Position numbers and translations under genes: made by a program. A stretch of 64,000 bases of DNA, from positions 124,001-188,000 of the forward strand of contig CAVYKB010000009.1 in the NCBI GenBank assembly GCA_963768975.1, in the 5' to 3' direction. The notes under the pieces are model-generated. The model worked only from the letters and a program-made list of their open reading frames with translations. It was not told the DNA's origin and did not search any database. Shown here piece after piece: positions 33,317-42,756 of this stretch. Within the stretch, counting starts at the first letter, position 1, and every line of letters starts with the position of its first letter. Source of the stretch: CADCTB01 sp963768975. Lineage in GTDB: Bacteria; Actinomycetota; Acidimicrobiia; Acidimicrobiales; AC-14.

Positions 33317-34689
33317 CGCACGCCCTCGGCGGCCGACGCCGGCGAGCTGACCACCACCAGGCCGCCCCAGATGATCATCCCCTGCCCGTCCCACGCGGCC
33401 ACGGGGAAGCCCCGTCCGAGGAGGGGGACCGCCTCCATGGTGCGCCACCGGTTGGTGGCCGGGTCGTACGCGGCGCCGTCGTCGACCGGCGACAGGAGCG
33501 TGCGCCGCTCGACGATGGTGTCGAGCGGGCTGTTGTCGCCCGCCCCCGGCTGGCCGATGCCACCCCACACGAGCATCTCCCGGCCTGACCACACCGCGGC
33601 CGGCGCCGCCCGGGCCCCCACCGGCGCCGGCGGCAGGGCCCTCCACCGGTCGGCGGCCGGGTCGTAGGCCGCGCCGTCCTCGGCGACGAAAGTCTGCTCG
33701 GAGTCGCCGCCCCACACCAGCAGCTCCCGGCCTGACCACACCGCCGCCGGCGCGAAGCGGCCGGGGATCGGCGAGCGGGCGATCATCCGCCACCGGTCGG
33801 TGGCCGGGTCGTAGGCCGCCCCGTCGCCGAACCCGCTACCGCTCCACACCACGAGCTCCCGCCCCGTCCATGCCGTGACCGGCAGCGTCCGGCCGGCGAG
33901 GGGAGAGGCGGCCATCGGTCGCCACCGGTCGGCGCCCGGGTCGTAGGCCGCACCATCGGCGGTCTCGCTCCCTCCCCACACCAGCATCTCCCGTCCCGTC
34001 CAGACCGCCGCCGAGCCCGTCCGAGGCGACAGGGCCGCGCCGGCCATGGGGCGCCAGGTGTCCTCCGCCGGGTTGTACGCCGCCCCGTCGGCCAGCAGTG
34101 CCTGTCCCGAGGTCCCGCCCCAGACGAGCATCTCCGTACCGGTCCAGGCGGTGGCCGCCGCTTCCCGACTCGTCAGTGGGGAGTCCGCCAGCTTCCGCCA
34201 CGCGTCGTTGGCCACGTTGTAGGCCGCGCCGTCGGCCAGATGGGGTGCCCCGTCGTTGGGGCACGAGGCGCCGGCGCAGCTCTCCCCACCCCAGATCAGC
34301 AGCTCCTGGCCGGTCCACGCCACCGAGGCGTCGTACCGGCCGCAAAGGCTGGACGGCGACATCTCCCGCCAGTGCGTTCCGCCGCCGGCGGAGCCGATGC
34401 CGACGTCGGGCGCGGTTTCGGTCGGGCAGCGAGGCGCTTCGGGGTCACCCCGGCCGGTCGTACGCAGAACCTGGGCGATGCCGACGATGGCCAGGAAGAT
34501 CAGCGGGATGGCGAAGGTCGACCATTTGCTGCGGGTCGGCACCGGCGCCTTGCTGGCGTGGTCGGGGCACTTGAGCCCGACCTCGGTGCGGATGGCGCAG
34601 TCCGGGCAGATCGGCGTGTCGCAGGTGACGCAGGTGATACGGGTCGGCTTGAGGTGGCGGGTGCAGGTGAGCTCGCCGGGGCTGTCCAC
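33304..34689 (-). CDS. Membrane-anchored B-box/kelch-repeat protein
   Basis: A 461-residue protein. An N-terminal B-box-like zinc region (CTRHLKPTRITCVTCDTPIC, then PDCA and CPDH) is followed by one membrane helix (FAIPLIFLAIVGIAQVL) and about six or seven kelch-type blades. Each blade repeats the pattern A-x-x-WTGRE(M/L)LVWGG ... DGAAYDPAxDRWR, which suggests a beta-propeller outside the membrane. Partners are unknown. The GTG start (34687-34689) is set by TAGCCT 8 bases upstream on the minus strand. It diverges from acs. Confidence 0.82.
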   Translation of the reverse strand: MDSPGELTCTRHLKPTRITCVTCDTPICPDCAIRTEVGLKCPDHASKAPVPTRSKWSTFAIPLIFLAIVGIAQVLRTTGRGDPEAPRCPTETAPDVGIGSAGGGTHWREMSPSSLCGRYDASVAWTGQELLIWGGESCAGASCPNDGAPHLADGAAYNVANDAWRKLADSPLTSREAAATAWTGTEMLVWGGTSGQALLADGAAYNPAEDTWRPMAGAALSPRTGSAAVWTGREMLVWGGSETADGAAYDPGADRWRPMAASPLAGRTLPVTAWTGRELVVWSGSGFGDGAAYDPATDRWRMIARSPIPGRFAPAAVWSGRELLVWGGDSEQTFVAEDGAAYDPAADRWRALPPAPVGARAAPAAVWSGREMLVWGGIGQPGAGDNSPLDTIVERRTLLSPVDDGAAYDPATNRWRTMEAVPLLGRGFPVAAWDGQGMIIWGGLVVVSSPASAAEGVRYTP

Positions 34690-34697
34690 GGTGCGGA

Positions 34698-34725
34698 AGG
34701 CTAGCCACGACTCGGTGGGTAGGCT
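34698..34725. promoter_or_regulatory. Divergent leaderless promoters, kelch gene / acs
   Basis: Minus strand: TAGCCT (complement of 34698-34703), 8 bases before the kelch GTG. Plus strand: TAGGCT (34720-34725), 8 bases before the acs ATG. Both share the hexamer and spacing seen at nuoA2 and rpsL, and neither gene has a Shine-Dalgarno site. Confidence 0.6.
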
Positions 34726-34733
34726 CCCAAGCC

Positions 34734-36704
34734 ATGGGCGACAACCCGGCAATCGAGGCGTTCCAGCTCGAGGAGCGCAGGTTCGCACCGTCGGAGGAGT
34801 TCAAGAAGGACGCCCTGGTCGTCGACGCCTGGATGTACGACGACGCCGAGCGCGACTGGCAGGGTTTCTGGGCCCGGCAGGCGCTCGACCTGCTCGACTG
34901 GTCCGCAGAGTGGCACACGATCCTGGAGTGGGATCTGCCGTTCGCCAAGTGGTTCGTCGGCGGCAAGCTCAACGTGGCTTACAACTGCGTCGACCGACAC
35001 GTCGAGGCCGGCCGGGGCGACAAGGTCGCCTTCCACTGGGAAGGTGAGCCGGGCGACACCCGCACCGTCACCTACGCCGATCTCCAGGTCGAGGTCCGCC
35101 GCTTCGCCGCCGCGCTGCGGTCCCTCGGCGTGGCCAAGGGCGACCGGGTGGCCATCTACATGCCGATGGTCCCCGAGCTGCCGATTGCCATGCTGGCCTG
35201 TGCGCGCCTCGGCGCCCCCCACTCCGTGGTGTTCGGCGGCTTCTCGTCGGAGTCGCTGCGCGACCGGATCAACGACGCCGAAGCCAAGGTGCTGATCACC
35301 GCCGACGGCGGCTGGCGGCGGGGCAACATCATCCCGCTCAAGGACAACGCCGACGCCGCGGTGGCCGAGACCCCGTCGATCGACCACGTCGTCGTCCTGC
35401 GGCGCACGGACCAGCCGGTGGGTTGGGACGATGCCCGCGACAAGTGGTGGCACGAGCTGATGGCCGGCGTGTCGGACGAGGCTGCCGACGCACCACCCGA
35501 ACCGGTCGACGCCGAGGACCTGCTCTACCTGCTCTACACGTCGGGCACGACAGCGAAGCCGAAGGGCATCATGCACACGACCGGCGGCTACCTCACCCAG
35601 GTGGCGTTCACCCACAAGTACGTCTTCGACCTCCACGCCGACACCGACGTCTACTGGTGTGCAGCCGACATCGGATGGGTCACCGGGCACAGCTACATCG
35701 TCTATGGCCCTCTGGCCAACGGGGCCACCTCGGTGATGTACGAGGGCAGCCCGGACTTCCCGCAGAAGGACCGGTGGTGGTCGATCATCGAGCGCTACAA
35801 GGTGAGCATCCTCTACACCGCACCCACCGCCATCCGCACGTTCATGAAGTGGGGCACCGAGTACCCCGACGCCCACGACCTGTCGTCGCTGCGGGTGCTC
35901 GGATCGGTGGGGGAGCCGATCAACCCCGAGGCCTGGATCTGGTACCACGAGAACATCGGCGGCGGGCGCTGCCCGCTCGTCGACACCTGGTGGCAGACCG
36001 AGACGGGCGCCATCATGATCTCGCCGCTGCCCGGCGCCACGACGCTGCGGCCGGGATCGGCCACGTTCCCGCTGCCGGGGGTCGCCGCCGAGGTGGTCGA
36101 CGACGCCGGCAACGCGTGCTCCACCGGCGGCGGTTACCTCACCCTCACCCGGCCATGGCCCTCCATGCTCCGGGGCATCTACGGCGACCCTGAGCGGTAC
36201 CGGCAGACGTACTGGTCGAGGTTCCCCGGCCGGTACTTCGCCGGCGACGGTGCCCGCGTCGACGACGATGGCTACTTCTGGCTCATGGGCCGGGTCGACG
36301 ACGTGATGAACATCTCGGGTCACCGGGTCTCGACCACCGAGGTGGAGTCGGCGCTCGTCGACCATCCCACCGTGGCCGAAGCGGCCGTGGTCGGGGCCAA
36401 GGACCCGACCACCGGCCAGGCCATCATCGCTTACGTCACCCTCAGGGCCGGCGTTGAGGCCGACAGCGAGCACGGCGAGGTCCTGCGCAAGCACGTCACC
36501 AAGAAGATCGGCGCCGTCGCCCGGCCCCACACCGTGATCTTCACCGACGACCTGCCCAAGACCCGCAGCGGCAAGATCATGCGCCGGCTCCTGAAGGATG
36601 TGGCCGAGGGCCGCGACCTGGGCGACACCACCACGCTGGCCGACGCCGGCGTGGTCGAGGAGATCAAGCGGCGGGCGGCCGCCGGCGGTCCGGGCGAGGA
36701 GTAG
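34734..36704 (+). CDS. acs: Acetyl-CoA synthetase (AMP-forming)
   Basis: A 656-residue cytosolic enzyme making acetyl-CoA from acetate, ATP and CoA through acetyl-AMP. It has the P-loop-like YTSGTTAKPKGIMHT near residues 264-278, the acyl-pocket phrase DTWWQTETGAIMI, the hinge region YFAGDGARVDDDGYFWLMGRVDD, and the C-terminal PKTRSGKIMRR with catalytic Lys614, the usual target of reversible acetylation. Length and order match Acs. The start ATG is set by TAGGCT 8 bases upstream. Confidence 0.95.
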   Translation: MGDNPAIEAFQLEERRFAPSEEFKKDALVVDAWMYDDAERDWQGFWARQALDLLDWSAEWHTILEWDLPFAKWFVGGKLNVAYNCVDRHVEAGRGDKVAFHWEGEPGDTRTVTYADLQVEVRRFAAALRSLGVAKGDRVAIYMPMVPELPIAMLACARLGAPHSVVFGGFSSESLRDRINDAEAKVLITADGGWRRGNIIPLKDNADAAVAETPSIDHVVVLRRTDQPVGWDDARDKWWHELMAGVSDEAADAPPEPVDAEDLLYLLYTSGTTAKPKGIMHTTGGYLTQVAFTHKYVFDLHADTDVYWCAADIGWVTGHSYIVYGPLANGATSVMYEGSPDFPQKDRWWSIIERYKVSILYTAPTAIRTFMKWGTEYPDAHDLSSLRVLGSVGEPINPEAWIWYHENIGGGRCPLVDTWWQTETGAIMISPLPGATTLRPGSATFPLPGVAAEVVDDAGNACSTGGGYLTLTRPWPSMLRGIYGDPERYRQTYWSRFPGRYFAGDGARVDDDGYFWLMGRVDDVMNISGHRVSTTEVESALVDHPTVAEAAVVGAKDPTTGQAIIAYVTLRAGVEADSEHGEVLRKHVTKKIGAVARPHTVIFTDDLPKTRSGKIMRRLLKDVAEGRDLGDTTTLADAGVVEEIKRRAAAGGPGEE

Positions 36705-36708
36705 CGGG

Positions 36709-37197
36709 CTGGCCGACATCCCTTCGCACTGGCGCTGGCGGGCCGAGCCCGTCAGCGGCCCTGCGGTGCTCGTCGACATCGATGGTGTTCTCTCCGACGC
36801 CACCGGCCGCCAGCACTTCCTCGAAGATCAGTCCAAGCGCAATTGGCGCGAGTTCTTCAACGCATGCGGCGACGACCCGGTGATCGCCGAGGTCGCCCGC
36901 CTCATCGAGTTGCTCGACCGTGACCTGGCCGTCGTCCTGCTCACGGGCCGGCCCGTGCGGGTCCAGCCCCAGACACTCGGGTGGCTCGAGCGCTACGACG
37001 TTCGGTGGGACCTGCTCATCATGCGCAACGCCGGCGACTACGCCGCAGCCCGGGAGTTCAAGCGCGGCACCGTCGCCGAGCTACGGGGGTACGGCTTCGA
37101 CCTCCGCCTCGCCTTCGAGGACGACAAGCGCAACGCCGAGATGTTCCACGAAGAGGGCGTCCCGTGCGTCTACATCCACTCCGGGTACTACGAGTAG
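36709..37197 (+). CDS. HAD-family phosphatase (polynucleotide kinase-phosphatase-like)
   Basis: A protein of about 162 residues with HAD motifs: I, VDIDGVLSD (nucleophile Asp and acid Asp); II, LLTGRP; and IV, FEDDKRNAEMF. The layout resembles the 3'-phosphatase domain of polynucleotide kinases. It begins 4 bases after the acs stop. No ATG, GTG or TTG lies in the expected place. CTG at 36709 follows GAGGAG with good spacing and gives the fuller N-terminus; GTG at 36766 would start almost on motif I. The start is therefore uncertain. The substrate is unknown. Confidence 0.75.
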   Translation: MADIPSHWRWRAEPVSGPAVLVDIDGVLSDATGRQHFLEDQSKRNWREFFNACGDDPVIAEVARLIELLDRDLAVVLLTGRPVRVQPQTLGWLERYDVRWDLLIMRNAGDYAAAREFKRGTVAELRGYGFDLRLAFEDDKRNAEMFHEEGVPCVYIHSGYYE

Positions 37198-37269
37198 CCT
37201 GACCTCTTCGACAGCGACAATCCGTGGGTGCCGCCCAGACGAGTTGCGAGTCTCCTGGCGGTGGGCCGG

Positions 37270-37791
37270 CTACTCGGACGGCCCGTACACCAGGGGCACG
37301 ACCCACCAGAGGATGGCGATGGGGAGGGCGACAATGGCGGTCAGGGCCGCGCCCACTCCCGCCCCGAAGAGCAGCTCGGTGATCAGGTACACGCCGGCGA
37401 CCATGGCCACCGCCAGCGCCGCCATGCCGGCGATGGAACACCGGTTGCCGATCCGAAGGAGCTGGGCCTTGTCATGCCGGCGGAAGCGGAGCCGGTGGAA
37501 CGCCGGCGCAGTGATGAAGAGCACGCCGGCCAGCGCAGAAGAGAGCAGGGCGACGACGTAAACGGCGCGCTCCATCCCCGACACGCTCGCAAAGCGCTCG
37601 TTGAACGGCACGATCAGGAGGAAGGCGAACAACGCCTGGACGCCGGGCAGCACGACCCGCAACTCCTGGAGCAGCTCAACCAGCTCACGGTCGAGGCGGG
37701 TGGAGTCGTCCTCCGCTTTCTGATCGTGCTGGTCGGAATCGGGCGTCACGATGTCCATCGCTGACGACCCCGGCGCCGCAAGGTTTGTCAC
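37270..37791 (-). CDS. DUF6328-type four-helix membrane protein
   Basis: A 173-residue protein with an acidic soluble N-terminus and four predicted membrane helices. The helix I region LLQELRVVLPGVQALFAFLLIVPF and the later FHRLRFRR...KAQLLRIGNR loop match what I know as DUF6328. Function is unknown. It converges with the HAD gene, with 72 bases between the stops. Confidence 0.75.
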   Translation of the reverse strand: MTNLAAPGSSAMDIVTPDSDQHDQKAEDDSTRLDRELVELLQELRVVLPGVQALFAFLLIVPFNERFASVSGMERAVYVVALLSSALAGVLFITAPAFHRLRFRRHDKAQLLRIGNRCSIAGMAALAVAMVAGVYLITELLFGAGVGAALTAIVALPIAILWWVVPLVYGPSE

Positions 37792-38102
37792 CGTGTGACG
37801 TAACCCGGTTCCCGCGGCCAGCGCAGCCGGGCATGACCGGCTCCTCTAGCCCGACGGTGACGCGGTCGCCGGCCTGCGGGCAAGTCTCCTGGCGGTGGCC
37901 TCGACCATCCCCAGGAGACCTCCGGCGGACCTTCTGCCCCCAAGAGCACCGTCGGCCCCTTGCTGGCCTTCCGGCCAACGCCTCCGCTGCGCTCCGGCGG
38001 GGCCGGCGGCGAGAAACGTTTCAAGTTTGGTACTCGACGCGTCGAAGCAGCCCCGAGAAGTTTGTTCAATGACCCGCCGGCCTCGGGGGCGATGAGAAGC
38101 GA
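37792..38102. other. Intergenic region before the hybrid kinase
   Basis: About 310 bases without a convincing gene. I see one strong hairpin at 37884-37919 (9-bp outer stem GTCTCCTGG/CCAGGAGAC with an inner helix), a 12-base palindrome TCGACGCGTCGA at 38036-38047, and a CCGGCGGGGCCGGCGG-like GC tract near 38000. No known riboswitch is recognised. The kinase promoter is probably in the last 100 bases. Confidence 0.4.
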
Positions 38103-40610
38103 ATGCTGACACTTGGATCCGAGTCCACCGGCGCCGGGCCCGGAGTGACGGGCCGCCGGCGCCGCCGTGGCATGCGAAGCCTCTCGGTCATCCTGCTGAT
38201 CATGCTCATCGCCGCCAGCGGAGCGATGGCCTGGGCCGTTCGGGGCTTGGTCCAGAAGCACGAGCGGGTACTCCTGAAGGAGCGCACCGCCGAGGTCAAC
38301 CTCGTCCTCGGGAACCTCATCACCTCGACGCAGTCCCGGCTCACCCTGATCGGCACGGTCACCCGAGTCAGTGGCGGGTCGGCGCAGAGCTTCCGAGAGG
38401 TCGCCGGGATCAGCGACCGGAACCTCCTCGGTGTCGCCATCGTGCGTCCCGGGCCCGACGGTCCCGTCGTGGAACTGGCTGGAGGGCCCAACCTGGCGGT
38501 GGGCCAGATCCTGACCGGGCCGCGGGCCGACGCCATCCGCCGGGCGCTCGAGGTTCCCGCCATCGTCAGCACGCCGGTCCTCGTCGACGGCGACGTCCAG
38601 AGCGTCGGCTTCGCACTCGGTCCTCCCGCCGCTCCCCAAGGGTCGGTCGTGTACCGGGAGAGCATGATCAACCCCGGCAAGCCGTCGGCTACCACCGAGT
38701 CGGCGCCTTTCTCGGAGCTGGAGGGCTCGCTCTACGCGTCGCCCTACCCGGACCCGAGCCAGTTGGTCCTGACCAGCGCTCGAGATGGCCAGCCCGTCGC
38801 CCGCGCCGGCTCCATGCAGCGACCCTTTGCGGCCGGCGACAGCAAGTGGCTCCTGTCCGTCGCTGCCGAGAAGCCCCTGGTGGGTAGGCTCGTCCAGCGG
38901 CTCCCGGTCATCGTGCTGGCGGTGGGCCTTCTGGTGTCGATGGCGATCTTCTCGATCATCCGGCGCCGGGACTACGCGCTGGGGCTCGTCGATGAGCGGA
39001 CGGGCGAGCTCCAGGAGTCCCTCGCCTCTCTGCAGGAAGCCCGTCAGCAGGCGGTCGAGGGCTCCCGGCTCAAGTCGCAGTTCCTGGCCAACATGAGCCA
39101 CGAGATCCGGACCCCGCTCAACGGGGTGATCGGGATGACCGGCCTCCTCCTCGACACCGAGCTCGACACCGACCAGCGTGAGTTCGCTACGACCGCCCGC
39201 CGGTCCGGTGAGGCGCTTCTCGAGATAATCAACGACATCCTCGACTTCTCGAAGATCGAGGCCGGCCGGCTCGATCTCGAGATCGCCGATTTCGAGCTGC
39301 GGGAGGTCGTCGAGGGCGTCGGCGAGCTGCTCGCCCCCCTCGCTCAGGACAAGGGCCTGGAGTTGGTCACCATGGTGGCCCCCGACGTGCCCGCCGTCGT
39401 GTCCGGCGACCTGGGGCGGGTCAGGCAGATCCTGACCAACCTGGTCAGCAACGGCATCAAGTTCACCGAGCTGGGCGAGGTCGCAATCACCGTGACGTCG
39501 GGTCCGAACGACGAGCTCCGCTTCGAGGTGCGAGACACGGGCGTGGGCGTCGCTTCCGAGGATCAGCAGCGGCTGTTCGAGTCCTTCGCACAGGCGGACG
39601 CGTCGACCACCAGGCGCTACGGGGGCACCGGCCTCGGCTTGGCCATCTCCAAGCGTCTGGTCGAGATGATGGGCGGGGCGATCGGGGTCGACAGCGCGCC
39701 GGGCGAGGGGAGCACGTTCTGGTTCACCGCCCGGCTCGAGCCCCGTCCCGAGGTCGATCCGCTGACTGTGGAGCGGGGATCGCTGCAGGGTGTCACGGTG
39801 CTGATCGTCGACGACAACGACACGAACCGGACCATTCTCGAGCGCCAACTTGCCGCCTTTGGCATGGCCACCATCTCCGCTTCCGACGCCCGGTCGGCCC
39901 TCGCCATCCTCGGCCAGGCGGCCGACCGCGGCATGCTGCCCGACGTCGCCCTCCTGGATCAGCAGATGCCGGGGATGGACGGCCTGGACCTGTGCCGGGT
40001 GATCGCCGCCGAGCCCACGTTCGACAGGCTCCGCATTGTGCTGCTGACCTCCGCCTCATCCGGGCGCGGCGCCCCCTGCGACCGTGTGGTGGCCTCCGTC
40101 ACCAAGCCGGTGCGCCGATCCGAGCTGCTCGACGCCTTGGCCTCCGCCCTCGCCGTCCGGGGGACGCCGGCCGTCCCGGTGGTGCAGCCCGAGCCGGAGC
40201 CGGCGGAACCAGCGGCCGGCGGAGTCAGGGTGCTGGTGGCTGAGGACAACCCCGTGAACCAGAGGGTCGCGGTGGCCATGCTGAGGCGCCTGGGCTACCG
40301 GGTGGACGTGGTCGCCAATGGGACCGAAGCGGTCGAGGCGGTGGAGCACGTTCCGTACGCGGCGGTGCTGATGGACTGCCAGATGCCGGAGATGAACGGG
40401 TACGAAGCCACCGAGGAGATCCGCCGGCGGGAGGTGCCCGGGCACCACATCCCGATCGTCGCTCTGACCGCTTCGGCCATCAAGGGTGACGAGGACCGGT
40501 GCCTGGCCGCTGGCATGGACGCCTACGTGACCAAGCCCGTCACGGTGAAGGCCCTGGGCGCGGTCCTCACCCGCCTTCTCGAGAATGAGCCGGTCGACAC
40601 CCTCTCCTAG
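38103..40610 (+). CDS. Hybrid sensor histidine kinase with two receiver domains
   Basis: An 835-residue membrane kinase. An N-terminal helix (residues 25-48), an extracytoplasmic sensor of about 220 residues, and a second helix (about 270-288) are followed by HisKA with phospho-acceptor His333 (NMSHEIRTPLNG), an HATPase_c domain, and two receivers with Asp619 (VALLDQQMP) and Asp758 (VLMDCQMP). No Hpt domain follows, so phosphate must pass to a separate protein. No response-regulator gene is adjacent. ATG 38172 is an alternative start. The signal is unknown. Confidence 0.9.
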   Translation: MLTLGSESTGAGPGVTGRRRRRGMRSLSVILLIMLIAASGAMAWAVRGLVQKHERVLLKERTAEVNLVLGNLITSTQSRLTLIGTVTRVSGGSAQSFREVAGISDRNLLGVAIVRPGPDGPVVELAGGPNLAVGQILTGPRADAIRRALEVPAIVSTPVLVDGDVQSVGFALGPPAAPQGSVVYRESMINPGKPSATTESAPFSELEGSLYASPYPDPSQLVLTSARDGQPVARAGSMQRPFAAGDSKWLLSVAAEKPLVGRLVQRLPVIVLAVGLLVSMAIFSIIRRRDYALGLVDERTGELQESLASLQEARQQAVEGSRLKSQFLANMSHEIRTPLNGVIGMTGLLLDTELDTDQREFATTARRSGEALLEIINDILDFSKIEAGRLDLEIADFELREVVEGVGELLAPLAQDKGLELVTMVAPDVPAVVSGDLGRVRQILTNLVSNGIKFTELGEVAITVTSGPNDELRFEVRDTGVGVASEDQQRLFESFAQADASTTRRYGGTGLGLAISKRLVEMMGGAIGVDSAPGEGSTFWFTARLEPRPEVDPLTVERGSLQGVTVLIVDDNDTNRTILERQLAAFGMATISASDARSALAILGQAADRGMLPDVALLDQQMPGMDGLDLCRVIAAEPTFDRLRIVLLTSASSGRGAPCDRVVASVTKPVRRSELLDALASALAVRGTPAVPVVQPEPEPAEPAAGGVRVLVAEDNPVNQRVAVAMLRRLGYRVDVVANGTEAVEAVEHVPYAAVLMDCQMPEMNGYEATEEIRRREVPGHHIPIVALTASAIKGDEDRCLAAGMDAYVTKPVTVKALGAVLTRLLENEPVDTLS

Positions 40611-40680
40611 AAGCACCCGGACGCGGAACTAACGCGGCGTGTGAAAACGTTGTGAGAGCTGAACGCTTTGGGAGAGGAAG

Positions 40681-41538
40681 ATGAGCAAGAACACGATCAA
40701 GACCTATACGTTGCTGGCCGCCCTCGGTGGCCTGCTGATGGTGATCGGCAGCTTCTTCGGACGCGGCGGGTTGTTCCTCGGCCTGCTCCTGGGCCTGGCC
40801 TTCGTCGGCGGCTCCTACTGGTTCTCCGACACCATCGCCATCAAGTCGGCCCGGGCGGTGCCCGTGACCGAGGCCCAGATGCCGGAGTACTACCGCATCG
40901 TCCGGGAGCTGACGGCGAAGGCGAACATGCCCATGCCGAAGCTGTACATGACCCCCGACATGCAGCCGAACGCCTTTGCGACCGGGCGCAACCCCGACCA
41001 CGCCGCAGTGGCCGTCACCCAGGGCATCCTCAACATCCTGGACTGGAATGAGCTGCGGGGCGTGCTGGCCCATGAGATCAGCCACGTCGGCAACCGTGAC
41101 ATCCTCATCGGCTCCGTCGCCGCCGCGGTGGCCATGGGTATCACGTTCGTCGCCCGGATGGCGATGTGGGGTGCGATGTTCGGCGGCGGCGGCCGCGACG
41201 ACGACAACAACACCAACCCGCTCGCGCTCCTCGCCTTCAGTCTCCTCGCCCCGATCGCGGCAATGGTCATCCAGATGGCCCTCAGCCGCAGTCGGGAGTA
41301 CGAGGCGGATCGCACCGGCGCCCGTTTGATCGGCGACGGTGAACCCCTTGCCCGGGCACTCGCCAAGCTCGAGCAAGGGGCAAGGGCTGTGCCGATGGCG
41401 GTCGACCCCGCCCAGGCCTCGAAGTACATCGTGAACCCGCTCACCGGCCGGCGGGTCCAGTTCGCCAACCTCTTCACCACCCACCCGCCGATGGAGGACC
41501 GCATCGCCCGCCTCCGCCAGGGGGACTGGCGCTCCTGA
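40681..41538 (+). CDS. htpX: Membrane zinc protease HtpX
   Basis: A 285-residue M48-family protease that degrades damaged membrane proteins. Two N-terminal helices precede the zinc site HEISH (His131-His135), with the third-ligand motif SRSREYEADRTGA further on. Two more hydrophobic stretches lie between. GGGAGAGGAAG precedes the ATG, a clear Shine-Dalgarno. It stands alone between the kinase and the M23 gene. Confidence 0.93.
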   Translation: MSKNTIKTYTLLAALGGLLMVIGSFFGRGGLFLGLLLGLAFVGGSYWFSDTIAIKSARAVPVTEAQMPEYYRIVRELTAKANMPMPKLYMTPDMQPNAFATGRNPDHAAVAVTQGILNILDWNELRGVLAHEISHVGNRDILIGSVAAAVAMGITFVARMAMWGAMFGGGGRDDDNNTNPLALLAFSLLAPIAAMVIQMALSRSREYEADRTGARLIGDGEPLARALAKLEQGARAVPMAVDPAQASKYIVNPLTGRRVQFANLFTTHPPMEDRIARLRQGDWRS

Positions 41539-41598
41539 CCGCCTGAGGTCCCGACGCCGGCAGGAGATCCGGCAGGGGGCGGCGAAGAGAACCTGATC

Positions 41599-42756
41599 GT
41601 GACGGAACGCTTTCGCTCCCCTGTCGCGGTCGGAGTGACGGTCCTCGCCCTCTTCGTCGTCCTCATCGTCAGTGGCCAGGCGGGGGCCCAGACGCCGCCG
41701 GCCACCACGCCGACCACCAGCAACTTCCTGGAGGACCTCGTCCGTCAGCTTCTGCCGACCACCACGGTGGCGCCGGCTCCGACGACCACGGCCCCGCCGG
41801 CAGCGGCCCATGCCGCCCCGAAGCCGGGGGCGCCCGGGGCCACGACGACCACCACCAAGCTGGCGCCCGGTGTGGTCCCCCAGGAGTACATCCCCCTCAT
41901 CAACTCGGTGCGCCGGTCGGGCGCCCGGTCGACCAAGCCGCTGCTCGACGCCCTCCGCCCCATGCAGGACCTGGGCCTCACCTCTGAAGAGGCCGCCATC
42001 GCCGGCTTCGGGCGCTTCCCTGTGGCCGGGATGGCCGACTGGTCCGACGACTGGTGGGAGCCGCGCTTCGGCCCGCCGTTCCACCTCCACCAGGGCACCG
42101 ACATCTTCGGGGCCAGGGGCACACCCGTGCGGGCGCCCGCCGGCGGCGTCGTCCGGTTCGAGGACGGCGGCCTGGGCGGCAAGGCGGCGTACGTCACCCA
42201 GCCCGACGGCACCTTTTATTTCATGGCCCACCTCGACGGGTTCGCCAAGAACTTCCGGAACGGCTCGGTGGTCAAGCAGGGCGACGTCGTCGGCTACCTC
42301 GGCGACTCCGGCAACGCCCTCGGCGGCAGCCCGCACGTCCATTTCGAGATCCACCCGAAGGGCGGCGCCGCGGTCAACCCCAAGCCGATCCTCGACGGAT
42401 GGCTCAACGAGGCGATCACCAACGCCGGGGCCCTGCTTGCGGCCAGCAGCGCCGGCGTGTCCCGGGCGGTGACCGGCGCCGGCGTGCTGCGGCGCTTCGA
42501 CGGGCAGACACCGACCGCCGCCAGCCGGGCCGTCGGGCCGCTGCTCTGGGCGTCGAGCGTGAGCGCCGGCGGGGGCACGATCCGGCTGGCCCAGCTCCAG
42601 ATGGCCCGGATCGCCGGCCGCATCGACTGGGAGGGCAAGACGACGGCCGCCCAGGCCGAGGCCGACGCCCTGCGGGCCGGCCGCGAGGTCGCCATGACCA
42701 TCCTGGGCCCGCTCACGCCCCGGGCCCTGGCGCCCCTCCTCAGCAGCGGCAGCTAG
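41599..42756 (+). CDS. Secreted M23-family peptidase
   Basis: A 385-residue exported protein: a signal-type hydrophobic segment (residues 8-28), a Thr/Pro/Ala-rich linker, then the lysostaphin-type domain with zinc residues His164 and Asp168 (HQGTD) and the HxH pair His246/His248 (HVHFEIHP). It probably cuts or binds peptidoglycan cross-links. A C-terminal helical region of about 120 residues is of unknown use. The GTG start is 60 bases after htpX. Its stop overlaps the convergent yajQ stop. Confidence 0.88.
   Translation: MTERFRSPVAVGVTVLALFVVLIVSGQAGAQTPPATTPTTSNFLEDLVRQLLPTTTVAPAPTTTAPPAAAHAAPKPGAPGATTTTTKLAPGVVPQEYIPLINSVRRSGARSTKPLLDALRPMQDLGLTSEEAAIAGFGRFPVAGMADWSDDWWEPRFGPPFHLHQGTDIFGARGTPVRAPAGGVVRFEDGGLGGKAAYVTQPDGTFYFMAHLDGFAKNFRNGSVVKQGDVVGYLGDSGNALGGSPHVHFEIHPKGGAAVNPKPILDGWLNEAITNAGALLAASSAGVSRAVTGAGVLRRFDGQTPTAASRAVGPLLWASSVSAGGGTIRLAQLQMARIAGRIDWEGKTTAAQAEADALRAGREVAMTILGPLTPRALAPLLSSGS

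Noticed and set aside
38094..38111. Five-codon frame overlapping the start of the hybrid kinase
   Set aside because: No promoter hexamer at the right distance, and the kinase start itself is uncertain (ATG 38103 or 38172).
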